From an uncultured Lachnospiraceae bacterium (GTDB taxonomy: Bacteria; Bacillota; Clostridia; Lachnospirales; Lachnospiraceae): a stretch of DNA of 64,000 nt. Positions 38,302-47,955 of the stretch are shown here, one piece after another. The first letter of the stretch is position 1, and each line of letters starts with the position of its first letter. The translations under genes were made by a program, and so were the position numbers. A model generated the notes under the pieces. It did no database searches. It saw nothing but the letters and a program-made list of their open reading frames with translations, and was not told where the DNA came from. The stretch lies in NCBI GenBank assembly GCA_959022495.1, contig CAUEYX010000002.1, positions 124,001-188,000 on the forward strand. The letters run 5' to 3'.

Positions 38302-40113
38302 TTATTCCTGCTCCGCGATCTTCTCCGCCAGGTCATTAAGATACACCCACCGCTCCATCTTTTCATCCAGGCCGGCCTGCAGCGTTTCCTGCTCTTCCAT
38401 CAACTCCTTTAATTTAACAGAATTGGTGGCATTCGCCTCCATCTGCCTTTCGATTCTCTCAAGTTTTTCTTCCAGATCCGCGATCTCCCCGTCAATGGTT
38501 TCATATTCTCTCTGCTCTTTGTAGGAGAATTTCAGCTTTTGGCGATGATTCTGCTTCCATACTCTCCCGCTCTTTTTCGGATCAGCCGGCGCCTTGGTTT
38601 CGCCGCCTCCCGCTTTCGCTGAATCTGACGTGCTCTCCACTGCCGTTCTTCCGATCTTCGCTTCCAGATAGTCCGTGTATCCTCCTTCATACTGAGTCAC
38701 GTTTCCGTTTCCATCCAGCTCCAGTATCCGGTCCGCGATATTATCAAGGAAATAACGGTCGTGGGACACGGCAATCACAATCCCTGAAAAAGAGTTCAGA
38801 TAATCCTCAAGAATGGTCAGCGTGGGGATGTCCAGATTGTTCCCCGCCTCGTCGAGGAGGAGCACATTGGCATTCTCTGCCAGAACCCCCAGCAGATACA
38901 GGCGGCGTTTCTCCCCGCCTGAGAGTTTTCCGATGGGCGAATACTGCATATCCGGCGTAAAGAGAAACCGCTCAAGCAGCGCGGAAGCACTGATCTTCCC
39001 GTCCTTCGTGGTGATATACTCCGCGATATCTTTGACATAATCAATCACCCGCTGTGCTTCGTCCATATGTTGTTCTTCCTGGGCAAAATAACCGATTTTC
39101 ACGGTTTCACCAACTTCGATTCTCCCAGAATCCGGCTCCACAAGGCCGGCCAGCATCTTCATGACAGTGGACTTCCCGCATCCATTTGGCCCGATGATGC
39201 CCAGGCGCTGATTCTTAAGCACAATATAACTGTAATCTTCCAGAATTTTCTTCTCTCCGAAATGTTTGCTCACATGGTGGAGCTCAATTGTCTTCTTTCC
39301 CATCCTGGTCTCCACAGACCCCAGCTCCACTGTCTGGTCTGCCAGCGGCGCTTTCCCGTTTTTGAGCGCTTCCAGTCGTTCCAGCCTTGCCCTCTGCTTC
39401 GTAGATCTGGCACGGCAGCCCCGCTTTGCCCATTCCAGCTCCATGCGCAGGACGCTCTGGCGCTTCCGCTCAGAGGCAAGCTCCATCTCTTCCCGTGCCG
39501 CTTTCATCTCAAGGAACTGGGAATAATCCCCTGCATATCCGTACAGCTTCCCATGGCTGATTTCCAGAATTCGATTGGTGACACGGTCCAGGAAATACCG
39601 GTCATGGGTCACCATCAGGACCGTTCCCCGGTATGCACTCAGATATTCCTCCAACCATCCGATCATAGCCTCATCCAGATGGTTCGTCGGTTCATCCAGA
39701 AGCAGGACGTCAAAATCTTCTGCCAGAACTTTCGCCAGGACGACCCGCCGTTTCTGCCCGCCGGAAAGAGATTCGATCTTCTGATCCAGCTCTCGGATTC
39801 CCAGCTCCAGAAGATTGCTCTCCACCTGCCAGTTCCCGTCACCTCTGTCAAGCGCATAGGAACGGACGCTGGCTCCATCGGGAAAGACAGGGTTCTGAGG
39901 CACATAGTCAGTTTTCAGGCCATTCTGCTTTACAATCCGGCCTTCATCAGGGACCTCCTCCCCAGCAATCATCTTAAGCAGGGTCGATTTCCCCGTGCCG
40001 TTGATACCCACAATGCCGATTTTATCCCCCTGCTGGATACCAAAGGAGGCATCGCCGTAGATTTCTTTCTCTCCGTAGATCTTGCTGATATGTTCGATAT
40101 TAATGATATTCAT
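38302..40113 (-). CDS. ABC-F family ATP-binding protein, Uup-like
   Basis: This 603-residue protein has two ABC domains and no membrane segment. Walker A motifs are GINGTGKST (about 35) and GPNGCGKST (about 345), signatures are SLSGGQKRRV and LSGGEKRRLYLL, and Walker B motifs are LLLDEPTNHLD and LLLDEAGNNLD. The linker and C-terminal coiled coil (about 540-603, LEEKLERIERQMEAN) match Uup-like ABC-F proteins that act on the ribosome. Some relatives give antibiotic resistance. The start overlaps the ribosome binding site hairpin described separately. Whether it is housekeeping or protective is open. Confidence 0.88.
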   Translation of the reverse strand: MNIINIEHISKIYGEKEIYGDASFGIQQGDKIGIVGINGTGKSTLLKMIAGEEVPDEGRIVKQNGLKTDYVPQNPVFPDGASVRSYALDRGDGNWQVESNLLELGIRELDQKIESLSGGQKRRVVLAKVLAEDFDVLLLDEPTNHLDEAMIGWLEEYLSAYRGTVLMVTHDRYFLDRVTNRILEISHGKLYGYAGDYSQFLEMKAAREEMELASERKRQSVLRMELEWAKRGCRARSTKQRARLERLEALKNGKAPLADQTVELGSVETRMGKKTIELHHVSKHFGEKKILEDYSYIVLKNQRLGIIGPNGCGKSTVMKMLAGLVEPDSGRIEVGETVKIGYFAQEEQHMDEAQRVIDYVKDIAEYITTKDGKISASALLERFLFTPDMQYSPIGKLSGGEKRRLYLLGVLAENANVLLLDEAGNNLDIPTLTILEDYLNSFSGIVIAVSHDRYFLDNIADRILELDGNGNVTQYEGGYTDYLEAKIGRTAVESTSDSAKAGGGETKAPADPKKSGRVWKQNHRQKLKFSYKEQREYETIDGEIADLEEKLERIERQMEANATNSVKLKELMEEQETLQAGLDEKMERWVYLNDLAEKIAEQE

Positions 40114-40175
40114 AAAAACTCCTTACCAACTCTTCCCATAATCCTGCGCATACGATCCCTGCGCATAAAAATCAT
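40110..40175 (-). CDS. Possible leader peptide upstream of the ABC-F gene (21 codons)
   Basis: An open frame starting with ATG at 40175 codes for an Arg-rich peptide with a repeated MRR (MIFMRRDRMRRIMGRVGKEF plus Leu). Its TGA overlaps the ABC-F start as ATGA. It lies between the two arms of a long inverted repeat. It lacks a clear ribosome binding site, so it may be chance; leader peptides before ABC-F genes are known elsewhere. Confidence 0.3.
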   Translation of the reverse strand: MIFMRRDRMRRIMGRVGKEFL

Positions 40176-40198
40176 TTTGAAGAGTTTGTAAGGAGTTG
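40117..40198 (-). promoter_or_regulatory. Long inverted repeat over the ABC-F ribosome binding site
   Basis: The arms 40117-40135 and 40180-40198 pair over 19 positions with one mismatch. The downstream arm contains GTAAGGAG, the ribosome binding site of the ABC-F gene, so a transcript carrying both arms would hide it. A TTGACA at 40196-40201 with CAAAAT 17 bases on overlaps the upstream arm, so the repeat may instead act as DNA. Confidence 0.55.
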
Positions 40199-40266
40199 TC
40201 AAGCTCTTTGTTCTCCGGATGATGCCGAAACGGTTTCTCTTTCGGACATCTGTCCGGCGCATTCCA

Positions 40267-41505
40267 TTATCGGTTTACCTGATGCCTGCGGAAAATCAGG
40301 TACACAGCAATGGATAAAATCACCGCGCATGCTCCATTGACAGCCATCGCCGCCACAGGCCATGTCACCGTCAGCGGCCCGGCGCTGTATACCATATAGG
40401 AGTCAAAACCGAACTCTGAAATTTTCTCCGACAGCAGTCCCAGGAAATGCTTCCATGCGTAGCCGCCTCTTCCCAAAGTCAGAAAAACCGGAACACACAG
40501 GTAAAGAAACGCCGTGATGATCACCCCGTATGGATTCTTTAAGAGCGATGAGACAAAAAGTACCAGCCCGGCAAGCCCCAGTGTCATGATATATCCCATA
40601 GCCAGGGCCAGAGCGTATGCCCCCAGCGCGCTCAGATGATACGGGATCGTTACGTCCCGGTACAGAGTCTGCACCGGCAGATCCCATCCCTCCACCCCCA
40701 GCACCAGCAGATGGAGCCCGGAATACAGCAGGGTAATTCCCCAGTAAACCGCTGTGGCAAACAGCATGGACGCCGCCAGCTTCGCAAGGATCAGCCGGGA
40801 CTTCCCATAGCGCATGGACAACAGCAGTGAGTCGCACTTTGTCTGGTATTCCCCGGCGAACATAGGGGCAATGCCGATGCACACCACCATCATGACCAGC
40901 AGAATCCAGGAAATGCTGTTCAGCAGGTCTTCCCAGGCTTTGCTGTATCCCCCTGTATACTCTGCCGGTTCACCGCTCTTATCATTCCACCAGTCTGCCT
41001 CAGCTTCTGTGAGATATCCGCTTCGTATATAGCGGGTCAGATTTTCCCCGATCCGTTCTGATCCGGCCTCATAGAAATCTGTTCCCATGTTTTGTTCAAA
41101 GATCTCCTTCATCGAGGCGTCCGGCTGATCCTCCCCCATGTAAGCCCCTTCGATCGGCCTTAACAAATAATCGTTAGGGAGATACCATTTCAAATATGCT
41201 TCTTCGGACAGATAATAGAAGTCCCTGTTATCTGAGGAGGTGTCCGGGTCCTGTGTATAATCCAAGTACTCCTCCATAAGCGTGTCCACTTTCTCCTGAT
41301 CCAGTGTCACTTTCTTTAATTGTTCTTTTCTTACTTCCACTGCTTCCAGACCGGTGACGACATCACCGTCAGCGGTCGTCTCCTGGATCAGACGGATATT
41401 GGACCAGGTGCAGAAAATAAAAAAGACAATGCTGCCGGCCACTGCCAGCTGTGTCAGCCGGCTTTTCCAGATCCGCTTCCACTCAAACCATATCATCCTG
41501 CTCAT
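40267..41505 (-). CDS. ABC-2-type permease
   Basis: The 412-residue protein has one N-terminal helix (about 17-37), a large extracytoplasmic domain (about 40-190) and five helices in the C-terminal half. This is the layout of ABC-2 exporters fused to a big first loop. It overlaps the ATPase gene by four bases (ATGA) and GGAGGGG precedes the ATG. It is the last gene of the sigma-factor-led locus. Confidence 0.8.
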   Translation of the reverse strand: MSRMIWFEWKRIWKSRLTQLAVAGSIVFFIFCTWSNIRLIQETTADGDVVTGLEAVEVRKEQLKKVTLDQEKVDTLMEEYLDYTQDPDTSSDNRDFYYLSEEAYLKWYLPNDYLLRPIEGAYMGEDQPDASMKEIFEQNMGTDFYEAGSERIGENLTRYIRSGYLTEAEADWWNDKSGEPAEYTGGYSKAWEDLLNSISWILLVMMVVCIGIAPMFAGEYQTKCDSLLLSMRYGKSRLILAKLAASMLFATAVYWGITLLYSGLHLLVLGVEGWDLPVQTLYRDVTIPYHLSALGAYALALAMGYIMTLGLAGLVLFVSSLLKNPYGVIITAFLYLCVPVFLTLGRGGYAWKHFLGLLSEKISEFGFDSYMVYSAGPLTVTWPVAAMAVNGACAVILSIAVYLIFRRHQVNR

Positions 41506-42452
41506 AAATATCCCCTCCTTTTCCGATCTTCTTTCTGCCTTTTAAAAGAAGATTTTCCTCCCGCGTATTCTGTGTCTCCCAGATTCCCCATCTCGTCTGA
41601 AAAGCATTTCAGGTAGAGGTCTTCCAGAGTCGGTTCCACCTGCTGTGCGTCCGGGCAGGGGCGCAATGGGCTGATAACCCTGGCCTCAGCCACGTCCCCC
41701 AGATTCCTGGAGTTAGCCACTGTATGGCTGTTCTCAAACGAAAGCCAGTCCCGGGCGGGGACACGGCAGTTCCATACCATGCCCTCCGCTTCCCCGGTCA
41801 GCTCTTCTGTCGTCCCCTGGAGGATGAACTGCCCTTTCTTCATGATGATTACCTGGTCAGAAATATACTCGATATCTGACACAATATGCGTGGAGATGAC
41901 AATGATCTTATCCTTGGCCATCTCAGCAGTCACATTCCGAAAATACGCCCTCTCCTTCGGATCAAGTCCGGCAGTGGGCTCATCCAGTATTAAGATCTTA
42001 GGATCATTCAGAAGTGCCTGCGCGATCCCCAGCCTGCGCTTCATTCCTCCGGAAAATGTACGGATCTTCCGCTTCATATCTTCCTCCAGGTTTACAAGCC
42101 TCATCAGTTCCCTTGTGCGGCGCTTCGCGTACCGCGGGTCAAGGCCTTTGACCGAAGCGATATACAGCATGAAATCCTCCGCTGTAAATCCCGGCGTGTA
42201 CCCGAACTCCTGGGGCAGATATCCCAGCAGGCTGCGGAATTCTTCCCCCATCTCCACATTATTCTTTCCATTTACTTTTACCTCCCCGGACGTGGGGGCG
42301 ACAATCCCGCAGATCATCTGCATCAGAGTTGTCTTTCCGGCGCCGTTGGCTCCCAGAAATCCATAGATCCCTTCCGTGAGCTCAGCGTTGACATTCTCCA
42401 CCGCGATCCGGTTCTTAAACTGTTTAGACAACCGTTCCAATGTTAATTTCAT
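41502..42452 (-). CDS. ABC transporter ATP-binding protein
   Basis: The start at 42452 lies 8 bases after AGGAGG and gives 316 residues. Motifs are GANGAGKTT (Walker A), FSGGMKRRLGIAQ (signature) and ILILDEPTAGLDP (Walker B). The C-terminal extension of ~100 residues is like that of peptide/lantibiotic-type exporters. It pairs with the permease at 40267-41505. Confidence 0.92.
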   Translation of the reverse strand: MKLTLERLSKQFKNRIAVENVNAELTEGIYGFLGANGAGKTTLMQMICGIVAPTSGEVKVNGKNNVEMGEEFRSLLGYLPQEFGYTPGFTAEDFMLYIASVKGLDPRYAKRRTRELMRLVNLEEDMKRKIRTFSGGMKRRLGIAQALLNDPKILILDEPTAGLDPKERAYFRNVTAEMAKDKIIVISTHIVSDIEYISDQVIIMKKGQFILQGTTEELTGEAEGMVWNCRVPARDWLSFENSHTVANSRNLGDVAEARVISPLRPCPDAQQVEPTLEDLYLKCFSDEMGNLGDTEYAGGKSSFKRQKEDRKRRGYL

Positions 42453-43191
42453 CCACATTTCCTCCTGTTCTTTTTATCAGACCTGCAGCCTGCCAGACCG
42501 TTCCCGCCAGTGCCGCCGCGCCGATCATGAGCCAGGCAGGCGCTCTGTCCGCCGTGTATATCTGCCAGCCCATGGAATTCACAATCACTGCGGCCAGAGT
42601 CAGAATCCCGCCCCAGACCGCGCAGTACAAAAGTGTATTATCTTCCCCGTTCCTCAAAAAAATCATCAGGCACCCCACACACATCATAAGATAGGGAACC
42701 GTACTGTACAGAAGCACCTGCCAGACCGCCCCCGCCCCGGACGCGGACATCACCACAGAAACGGTAATAAAGACAAACACGTCAAAAATTCCGAAAAATA
42801 TCAGACGCGCCAAAAATACATAGCGCAGAGAGTATCTCGCTGTCATCTGGATCTCCAGCATGCCCCGGCAGAAGAATCCCCCCAGTTCATTAGCATTGAT
42901 CAGGCACAGAAGAGGGCCCGTAACAGAAACGAGCGTCCACAGCCAGGTCTCCGGCCAGCTGACACTCTCTTTCAGATAGGCCAGCACAAGAATCGTTACA
43001 CCGGCTTTCATAAGCCATGTGGATGGCCGCACAAACCGGAGCTGATCCAAGAAAAACCGGATGGCTGTCATGTCTCTGCCCGGTTCCTGCAGACTGATTT
43101 TACGCGCTCTTCTCCTTGTCTCTTCAAGCGCTTCCGCCCGATACGGAAGAATTGTATATTGATTTAGTTTTTCTTTCAGTTTTCTGTCCAT
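42424..43191 (-). CDS. Multi-helix membrane protein between sigma factor and ABC genes
   Basis: The 255-residue protein has a cytoplasmic N-terminal ~55 residues and about six hydrophobic segments. I do not recognise a named family. It overlaps the sigma gene upstream by 16 bases and the ATPase gene downstream by 29 bases, so the three are tightly coupled. It could be a transporter subunit or a membrane regulator of the sigma factor, but no zinc-binding anti-sigma motif is visible. Confidence 0.6.
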   Translation of the reverse strand: MDRKLKEKLNQYTILPYRAEALEETRRRARKISLQEPGRDMTAIRFFLDQLRFVRPSTWLMKAGVTILVLAYLKESVSWPETWLWTLVSVTGPLLCLINANELGGFFCRGMLEIQMTARYSLRYVFLARLIFFGIFDVFVFITVSVVMSASGAGAVWQVLLYSTVPYLMMCVGCLMIFLRNGEDNTLLYCAVWGGILTLAAVIVNSMGWQIYTADRAPAWLMIGAAALAGTVWQAAGLIKRTGGNVDEINIGTVV

Positions 43192-43718
43192 TCTTCTCCA
43201 CCTCCTTTTTCCAGCCTGTCCCGCAGCTGCTTTTCCGCTTTTTTCAGGCGGTAGCGCGCCGTGGATGCAGGCAGGCCCGTTACAGCTGAAATATCTTTGA
43301 TCTTCAATTCCTGGTAATACCGCAGGATGATGATCTCTCTATCCAGAAGTTCCAGACCCGCGAGCGCCCGGCGTATCTCAATCCGCTCCCCCGCCCGCTC
43401 CACTTCTGCATCCGGCAGAGCTGCCCCCATGGTGTCCATGTACGCCTCCACGGAAATTTCTTTTTTCTTCCTGTAATAGTCGCGGATCAGATTCCCGGCG
43501 ATTACATAAAGATAATTTTTTAATTTTCCGTATTCCCGGTAGCCCTGCGCGCCCGCCAGGAATTTAAGAAATGTCTCCTGCGTAAGGTCCTCGGCAGTTT
43601 CCCGGTGCGCCAGGTGCCGGAAGCAGTAGGCATAAATATCTTCATAATTGTCCAGGATAACCCGGTCTGCATATTCTTTGTCATATCGAATCCGGTCCGA
43701 TGATCTGAAATGAAACAC
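43176..43718 (-). CDS. RNA polymerase sigma factor, ECF subfamily
   Basis: The 180-residue protein has sigma region 2 (YAYCFRHLAHRETAEDLTQETFLKFL) and region 4 (LELLDREIIILRYYQELKIKDISAVTGLPASTARYRLKKAEKQL) with nothing before or after, the size of an ECF factor. The start is a GTG at 43718. It heads the operon with a membrane protein and an ABC exporter, so it probably controls an envelope-stress or peptide response that includes them. Confidence 0.88.
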   Translation of the reverse strand: MFHFRSSDRIRYDKEYADRVILDNYEDIYAYCFRHLAHRETAEDLTQETFLKFLAGAQGYREYGKLKNYLYVIAGNLIRDYYRKKKEISVEAYMDTMGAALPDAEVERAGERIEIRRALAGLELLDREIIILRYYQELKIKDISAVTGLPASTARYRLKKAEKQLRDRLEKGGGEEWTEN

Positions 43719-43881
43719 GTGTAATTCCTTTCTTAAATAAATCGATTCAGAAAATCTGGTGTTGGAAAGCTTTCTGTAAAGTATAACGAATTACGGGTCA
43801 GAAAAAGCAGAAATATTTTAGAAATTCAAAAAAACATCAGCAGTTCTTCCATAACACTGCGGCAGAAACCGCGCGAAAATG

Positions 43882-43907
43882 CGGCGGGCACTTCTGCCCG
43901 CCGCACA
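43882..43907 (-). terminator. Terminator of the two-component/ABC locus
   Basis: An 11-base-pair GC-rich stem (TGCGGCGGGCA / TGCCCGCCGCA) with a four-base loop is followed by TTTTC on the minus strand, about 45 bases past the last permease gene. The rest of the 234-base gap holds the sigma gene leader with a possible -10 TATACT. Confidence 0.8.
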
Positions 43908-43952
43908 GCGTATTTTGATCTTCCTGATCCTCTTTTCATCACTTCTTCCGCC

Positions 43953-44573
43953 CTATCTCCTTCTCCGAAAAAGGAGGATTCCGCATCCCATCAGAAAGAC
44001 GCCCGCCGCCAGTATCCAGTACTTTGTACTGTAATCTGTCAGCATTCCAAATGGATAAATGTACTTCATATACCGGTATCCCGCCATGATGCCAGCCACA
44101 TAGTATCCCAGCGGGATCATGTACCCCACGATAATATTGTCTGAGACCGCATAGGCAAAGATCCCAAGCCCCCCGAAGGCCGCCGCTTCAGCTAATGTCC
44201 CAAAATAATATTTCGCCGGCTCCATCTCGCAGTTTCCCGCCCTCATCACCAGGATAAAAACAAAAATAAGGAGAGCGGAACATAGAAGACTGATCAGAAT
44301 CCGCATCAGGTAGACTGACGTAATCTTCGTATATTTAGCCTTTACTACATCCCACAGATCCCGGTCCTGCTCCGGCAGGAATACCGGAACAAAAAGAAGG
44401 ATTCCCAGCAAAGCCACATAGGTCTCCAGCACCTTCGCGCTCTGTGCCGCGTCCAAATTGGAGATTCCAAGTACAAGGGGCGACGCCGCGAGCAGAAGGA
44501 CGCTCACCAGCAGACTCTGCCATGCATTATGCTTGCACTGAACTTTTGCGATTTCCAGATACTTTTTTACCAC
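43953..44573 (-). CDS. ABC-2-type membrane protein
   Basis: This 206-residue, all-helical protein has about six hydrophobic segments. It starts with GTG just after GAGG and overlaps the preceding permease by 47 bases. As the last gene of the two-component-led locus it is probably the second membrane subunit of that exporter. Confidence 0.65.
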   Translation of the reverse strand: MVKKYLEIAKVQCKHNAWQSLLVSVLLLAASPLVLGISNLDAAQSAKVLETYVALLGILLFVPVFLPEQDRDLWDVVKAKYTKITSVYLMRILISLLCSALLIFVFILVMRAGNCEMEPAKYYFGTLAEAAAFGGLGIFAYAVSDNIIVGYMIPLGYYVAGIMAGYRYMKYIYPFGMLTDYSTKYWILAAGVFLMGCGILLFRRRR

Positions 44574-45768
44574 GCCTCAAATGCCCCTTTCTCTTTTTTT
44601 CATAGATGAAAGCGGTCAACGCCGCGAGAACCAGTGACAGCACTACATAGAAAATACGGTTCACTGCCAGCTGCCGAAAACCTTCGGCAAACCCCGCGTA
44701 ATTCAACTCTGTATTGTGCCGGGGGATAAGATTCCATCCATAGGCGCCTCCGCCCATTCCGCTGCCGCCGGTCATCACACTCACAAACCACCATACCGTC
44801 TGCACCAGGACGGCAAGCGCGGTCTCTGTCAGCTCTGTACAGATCATTCCTACAGAGATAACCGTCATAACCTCCGGCATCAGCCATCCCAAGTCATATT
44901 TCAGCCAAGCGGCATAATCAAGGCTCACTCCGCTGATCCCTGCCTGGACGCAGTTCACTGTAGGGATCAGGGATAAAAGCAGGATGGGCGCCATATGCAT
45001 GCAGAGAAGCGCCAGGTACCGGCTGGCCATCATCGTGCCAGAAGATGCTCCCCTTACGTAAAGCAGCTCCTGCATCCGGGACCGTTTGTCCCGAAGCACC
45101 CGTGTGGCAGTCACAAATATCGGAAGGATTCCGGCGATGATCCCCATATAGTCACAGAACAGCCTTGCATATCCGCCGGTAAGCCCGTCTTTCTCCGTCA
45201 GATCACGGTAGTTTGCTGCCGCGCCCTCGTAATCCACGGGAATACGCACATTGGCCTTCAGCCGGTCCTCTGTATAGTCAGAACCGGGGCCCAGGATCTT
45301 GGCTGTCCGGTCCATGCACTTCAAAAACGCTTCGTAGGTAATCCCGTCTTTTAACGTCACCTTATACGGAGTTGTCTCGATGTTGTGCTCTTCAAAATAT
45401 GCGGCAATGTCCGCCTCCAGCTCATCTGGTTTCAATCCGGTTAACTGATAAATCATGTCTCCAATCTCATCCTTTTCTTCCCCACTTAAGGAGACATTTT
45501 TGGCATAGCCTATCGGATAGGTCACATACGAATCATAATAATATGCCCATATCAGGTTCCCTGTGCCCGCCTCCATGATATCCTGCTCTGAAACATCCTG
45601 CTCATACCCATATTGAGCGTAATCTTCCTGTCCCTGCTGAGGCGGGGACAGGATATCCATGTTTCCCAGCTGGCTGTTGAAAAAGAGGACAAGACACGCC
45701 ACATACAGCCAGTAAATCAGGCTTCCTGCCGTCTGCGCACATTCTTTCCTAAAGAGAGTCAGGAACAT
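44527..45768 (-). CDS. ABC-2-type permease
   Basis: The start at 45768 after GGGGG gives 413 residues, beginning MFLTLFRKECAQTAGSLIYW. A first helix, a large extracytoplasmic domain (about 40-205) and five more helices follow, the same plan as the permease at 40267-41505. It overlaps the ATPase gene by ten bases. The two loci look like related but diverged exporters. Confidence 0.78.
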   Translation of the reverse strand: MFLTLFRKECAQTAGSLIYWLYVACLVLFFNSQLGNMDILSPPQQGQEDYAQYGYEQDVSEQDIMEAGTGNLIWAYYYDSYVTYPIGYAKNVSLSGEEKDEIGDMIYQLTGLKPDELEADIAAYFEEHNIETTPYKVTLKDGITYEAFLKCMDRTAKILGPGSDYTEDRLKANVRIPVDYEGAAANYRDLTEKDGLTGGYARLFCDYMGIIAGILPIFVTATRVLRDKRSRMQELLYVRGASSGTMMASRYLALLCMHMAPILLLSLIPTVNCVQAGISGVSLDYAAWLKYDLGWLMPEVMTVISVGMICTELTETALAVLVQTVWWFVSVMTGGSGMGGGAYGWNLIPRHNTELNYAGFAEGFRQLAVNRIFYVVLSLVLAALTAFIYEKKRKGHLRRGKKVSGNRKSSVQA

Positions 45769-46643
45769 AGAGATTCCCCCTCTCCCTGCATGAGATACAT
45801 ATACGCGTCTTCCACCCCGGCGTCGCATTGCTGCGCGCCCCGGAATGGCTGGCCGTCTGCCAGAAACCGCACCATCACGTTATTCCCAAGCGTAATCATG
45901 CTGGTTACATTGTAGGAAGCGCGTATCCTCTCCAATTCTTTCCTGCTCACTTCCGCCCGGAATACCCTGCCCTCTACAAGGGATCGCAGCTCTTCTACCG
46001 TTCCTCTGAAGAGAATCCTTCCCTGATCCATAACCGCGATCTCTTCACAGGCTGCCTCCACATCTCCCACAATATGGGTGGATAGTATGACAATCCGTTC
46101 CTCCGCAGTCTCAGAGAGCAGATTGCGGAAGCGCACTCTCTCCTCCGGGTCCAGCCCCGCGGTTGGTTCATCCACAATCAGCACTTTGGGATCGTGGAGA
46201 ATGGCCTGTGCAATGCCAAGCCTGCGTTTCATTCCTCCTGACAGGGCCCGCACTTTTGTCCTGGCATTGTCCTCCAGGTTTACCCGTTCAAGGAGCATGG
46301 GAATCCGTTCCCGCCGCTTAGCTTTCGTAAGCCCCGAGAGCACACCGAGATAATCCATGGCCTCTGAGACACTCATATTAGGATACATGGAGAACTCCTG
46401 GGGAAGATATCCGGTAATCCTGCGGATCTCAGATGCATGTTCCACCGGAATTCCACATATATTTATCCTGCCGCTGTCCTTTTCAAGCAGAGTCGCGAGT
46501 ACCTTCATCAGGGTAGTTTTCCCCGCTCCGTTTCTTCCGAGAAGCCCAAACATCCCTTTCCCAATCCGCAGATCGATGTCTTTTAACGCCTGTTTCTTTC
46601 CGTAGGATTTGTTCAGGCCTTCGATTCTGATTTCTGTTTTCAC
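45759..46643 (-). CDS. ABC transporter ATP-binding protein
   Basis: The likely start is GTG at 46643, eight bases after AGGAGG, giving 294 residues. Motifs are GRNGAGKTT, LSGGMKRRLGIAQ and VLIVDEPTAGLDP. It is closely similar in pattern to the ATPase at 41502-42452. It follows the histidine kinase gene, so expression is probably under that system. Confidence 0.92.
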   Translation of the reverse strand: MKTEIRIEGLNKSYGKKQALKDIDLRIGKGMFGLLGRNGAGKTTLMKVLATLLEKDSGRINICGIPVEHASEIRRITGYLPQEFSMYPNMSVSEAMDYLGVLSGLTKAKRRERIPMLLERVNLEDNARTKVRALSGGMKRRLGIAQAILHDPKVLIVDEPTAGLDPEERVRFRNLLSETAEERIVILSTHIVGDVEAACEEIAVMDQGRILFRGTVEELRSLVEGRVFRAEVSRKELERIRASYNVTSMITLGNNVMVRFLADGQPFRGAQQCDAGVEDAYMYLMQGEGESLCS

Positions 46644-46707
46644 TTCCGTCACCTCCTGATCTGCTCCTTACGATACCGGGTAAATTTCTATTTTCCCCTA
46701 CAAAAAA

Positions 46708-47955
46708 TTAAGACTTTCCACAGAAAAAGGAAACACTGACAAAAGCGCCGCCGTCCATCCCATTCGCCACATTGAGCACGCCGCCATGCTTTTTCGCAAT
46801 CACCCGGCAGATGTGCAGACCGATGCCAAAATGCTTCTCTTCATCCGCGGCATCCTCCGCTCGTCCCCGAAAGTATGGTTCAACAGCTGATCCTAATTCC
46901 TTCTCATCAAACCCGGACCCATCATCATGTACATAGAGAAAGAGCATGCCGTTCCCTCTCTCATAATCAAGGAAAATCTCTACCCGGCTCTTTGCGTAGC
47001 GCAGTGCATTGGACAGTAGGTTTTCCAGGACTTCTAAAAACAGAGAATCGTCCAGCCAGATCCTCTCCTCTGACGGATCTTTCGCCGCATCCACAGTGAT
47101 CCGGATATCGCCGACCGCATTTAAGGGAGCCGATACTTCCCCGATCTTCTCCGCCAGGCGGGCCAGTGATTGTTCTTCTCTTTGAGGTTCAATGTCTTCA
47201 AAACTGCGGATCTGTCGCATGGTCTTTGTATTGTCTTCCAGCCGCCCCAGATGCTGGGACATCAGCTTCAATGTAGAGAGCAGTTTCTCTTCACTCACCC
47301 GCCCTTCCGGCGCATAGCGGTACAAAAGTTCCGTGTATCCCCTCAGTACAGTCAGAGGAGTTCGCATATCATGGGCAAACGCGGCGTTAATCTCTCTCTG
47401 GTCTTCGATCTGCCGCCATAAATCTTCCCGGTCTGCCACAACCTCCCGCCGCATCTGCTCAAACGTGCTGCACAGCTGTCCCATCTCATCCCTGCTTTCA
47501 TATGTGACTTGGAAATCCAGGTTTTTCCTGCTCATCTTCGCGGCTCCCTCTTTCAGAATCTCATAAGGGCGTTCCATCCGCCTCCGGTAAAAAAGTACTG
47601 CCGCGCAGACCGCCCCGGCTCCGGTAAAGGCCCAGGGCGCCGCATTGGAAACAGCCTGCAGGAACAAAAGCCTGGCCCGCTCCGACTTCGAAAGCAGATA
47701 CTTCACCGCCTCCGGGCCTGCATAATAGATGTTTCCGCTGATTCTCTCGCGGTATACATCCACGCCATAAGGCTTCAGGATTTCATTGCAGCCGCTGATA
47801 CAGATCTGCTGAACCATCCAGGAAATAAAAAACGCAGCCAAAAAAGCCAGCAGCAGATATGCCGCCAGCGCCCATTTTACAGACAGATTCTGTATCCATC
47901 TTTTTATCCGTCCTATCTTTTCGTCGATCCAGTCCACTGATACCCCACTCCCCAT
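46708..47955 (-). CDS. Sensor histidine kinase
   Basis: The 415-residue protein has two membrane helices (about 27-47 and 105-123) flanking a small sensor loop. A HAMP domain follows, then the H-box FAHDMRTPLTVLRGY with the phosphorylated His near 195, the N-box NLLSNALRYA and the glycine-rich DDGSGF and GIGLHI motifs. It overlaps the response regulator gene by about 43 bases; a GTG a few codons in, after GGAG, is another possible start. Confidence 0.9.
   Translation of the reverse strand: MGSGVSVDWIDEKIGRIKRWIQNLSVKWALAAYLLLAFLAAFFISWMVQQICISGCNEILKPYGVDVYRERISGNIYYAGPEAVKYLLSKSERARLLFLQAVSNAAPWAFTGAGAVCAAVLFYRRRMERPYEILKEGAAKMSRKNLDFQVTYESRDEMGQLCSTFEQMRREVVADREDLWRQIEDQREINAAFAHDMRTPLTVLRGYTELLYRYAPEGRVSEEKLLSTLKLMSQHLGRLEDNTKTMRQIRSFEDIEPQREEQSLARLAEKIGEVSAPLNAVGDIRITVDAAKDPSEERIWLDDSLFLEVLENLLSNALRYAKSRVEIFLDYERGNGMLFLYVHDDGSGFDEKELGSAVEPYFRGRAEDAADEEKHFGIGLHICRVIAKKHGGVLNVANGMDGGAFVSVSFFCGKS

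Noticed and set aside
39067..40191. 374-codon plus-strand frame opposite the ABC-F gene
   Set aside because: The ABC-F frame shows clear motifs throughout; the antisense frame has none and no ribosome binding site.
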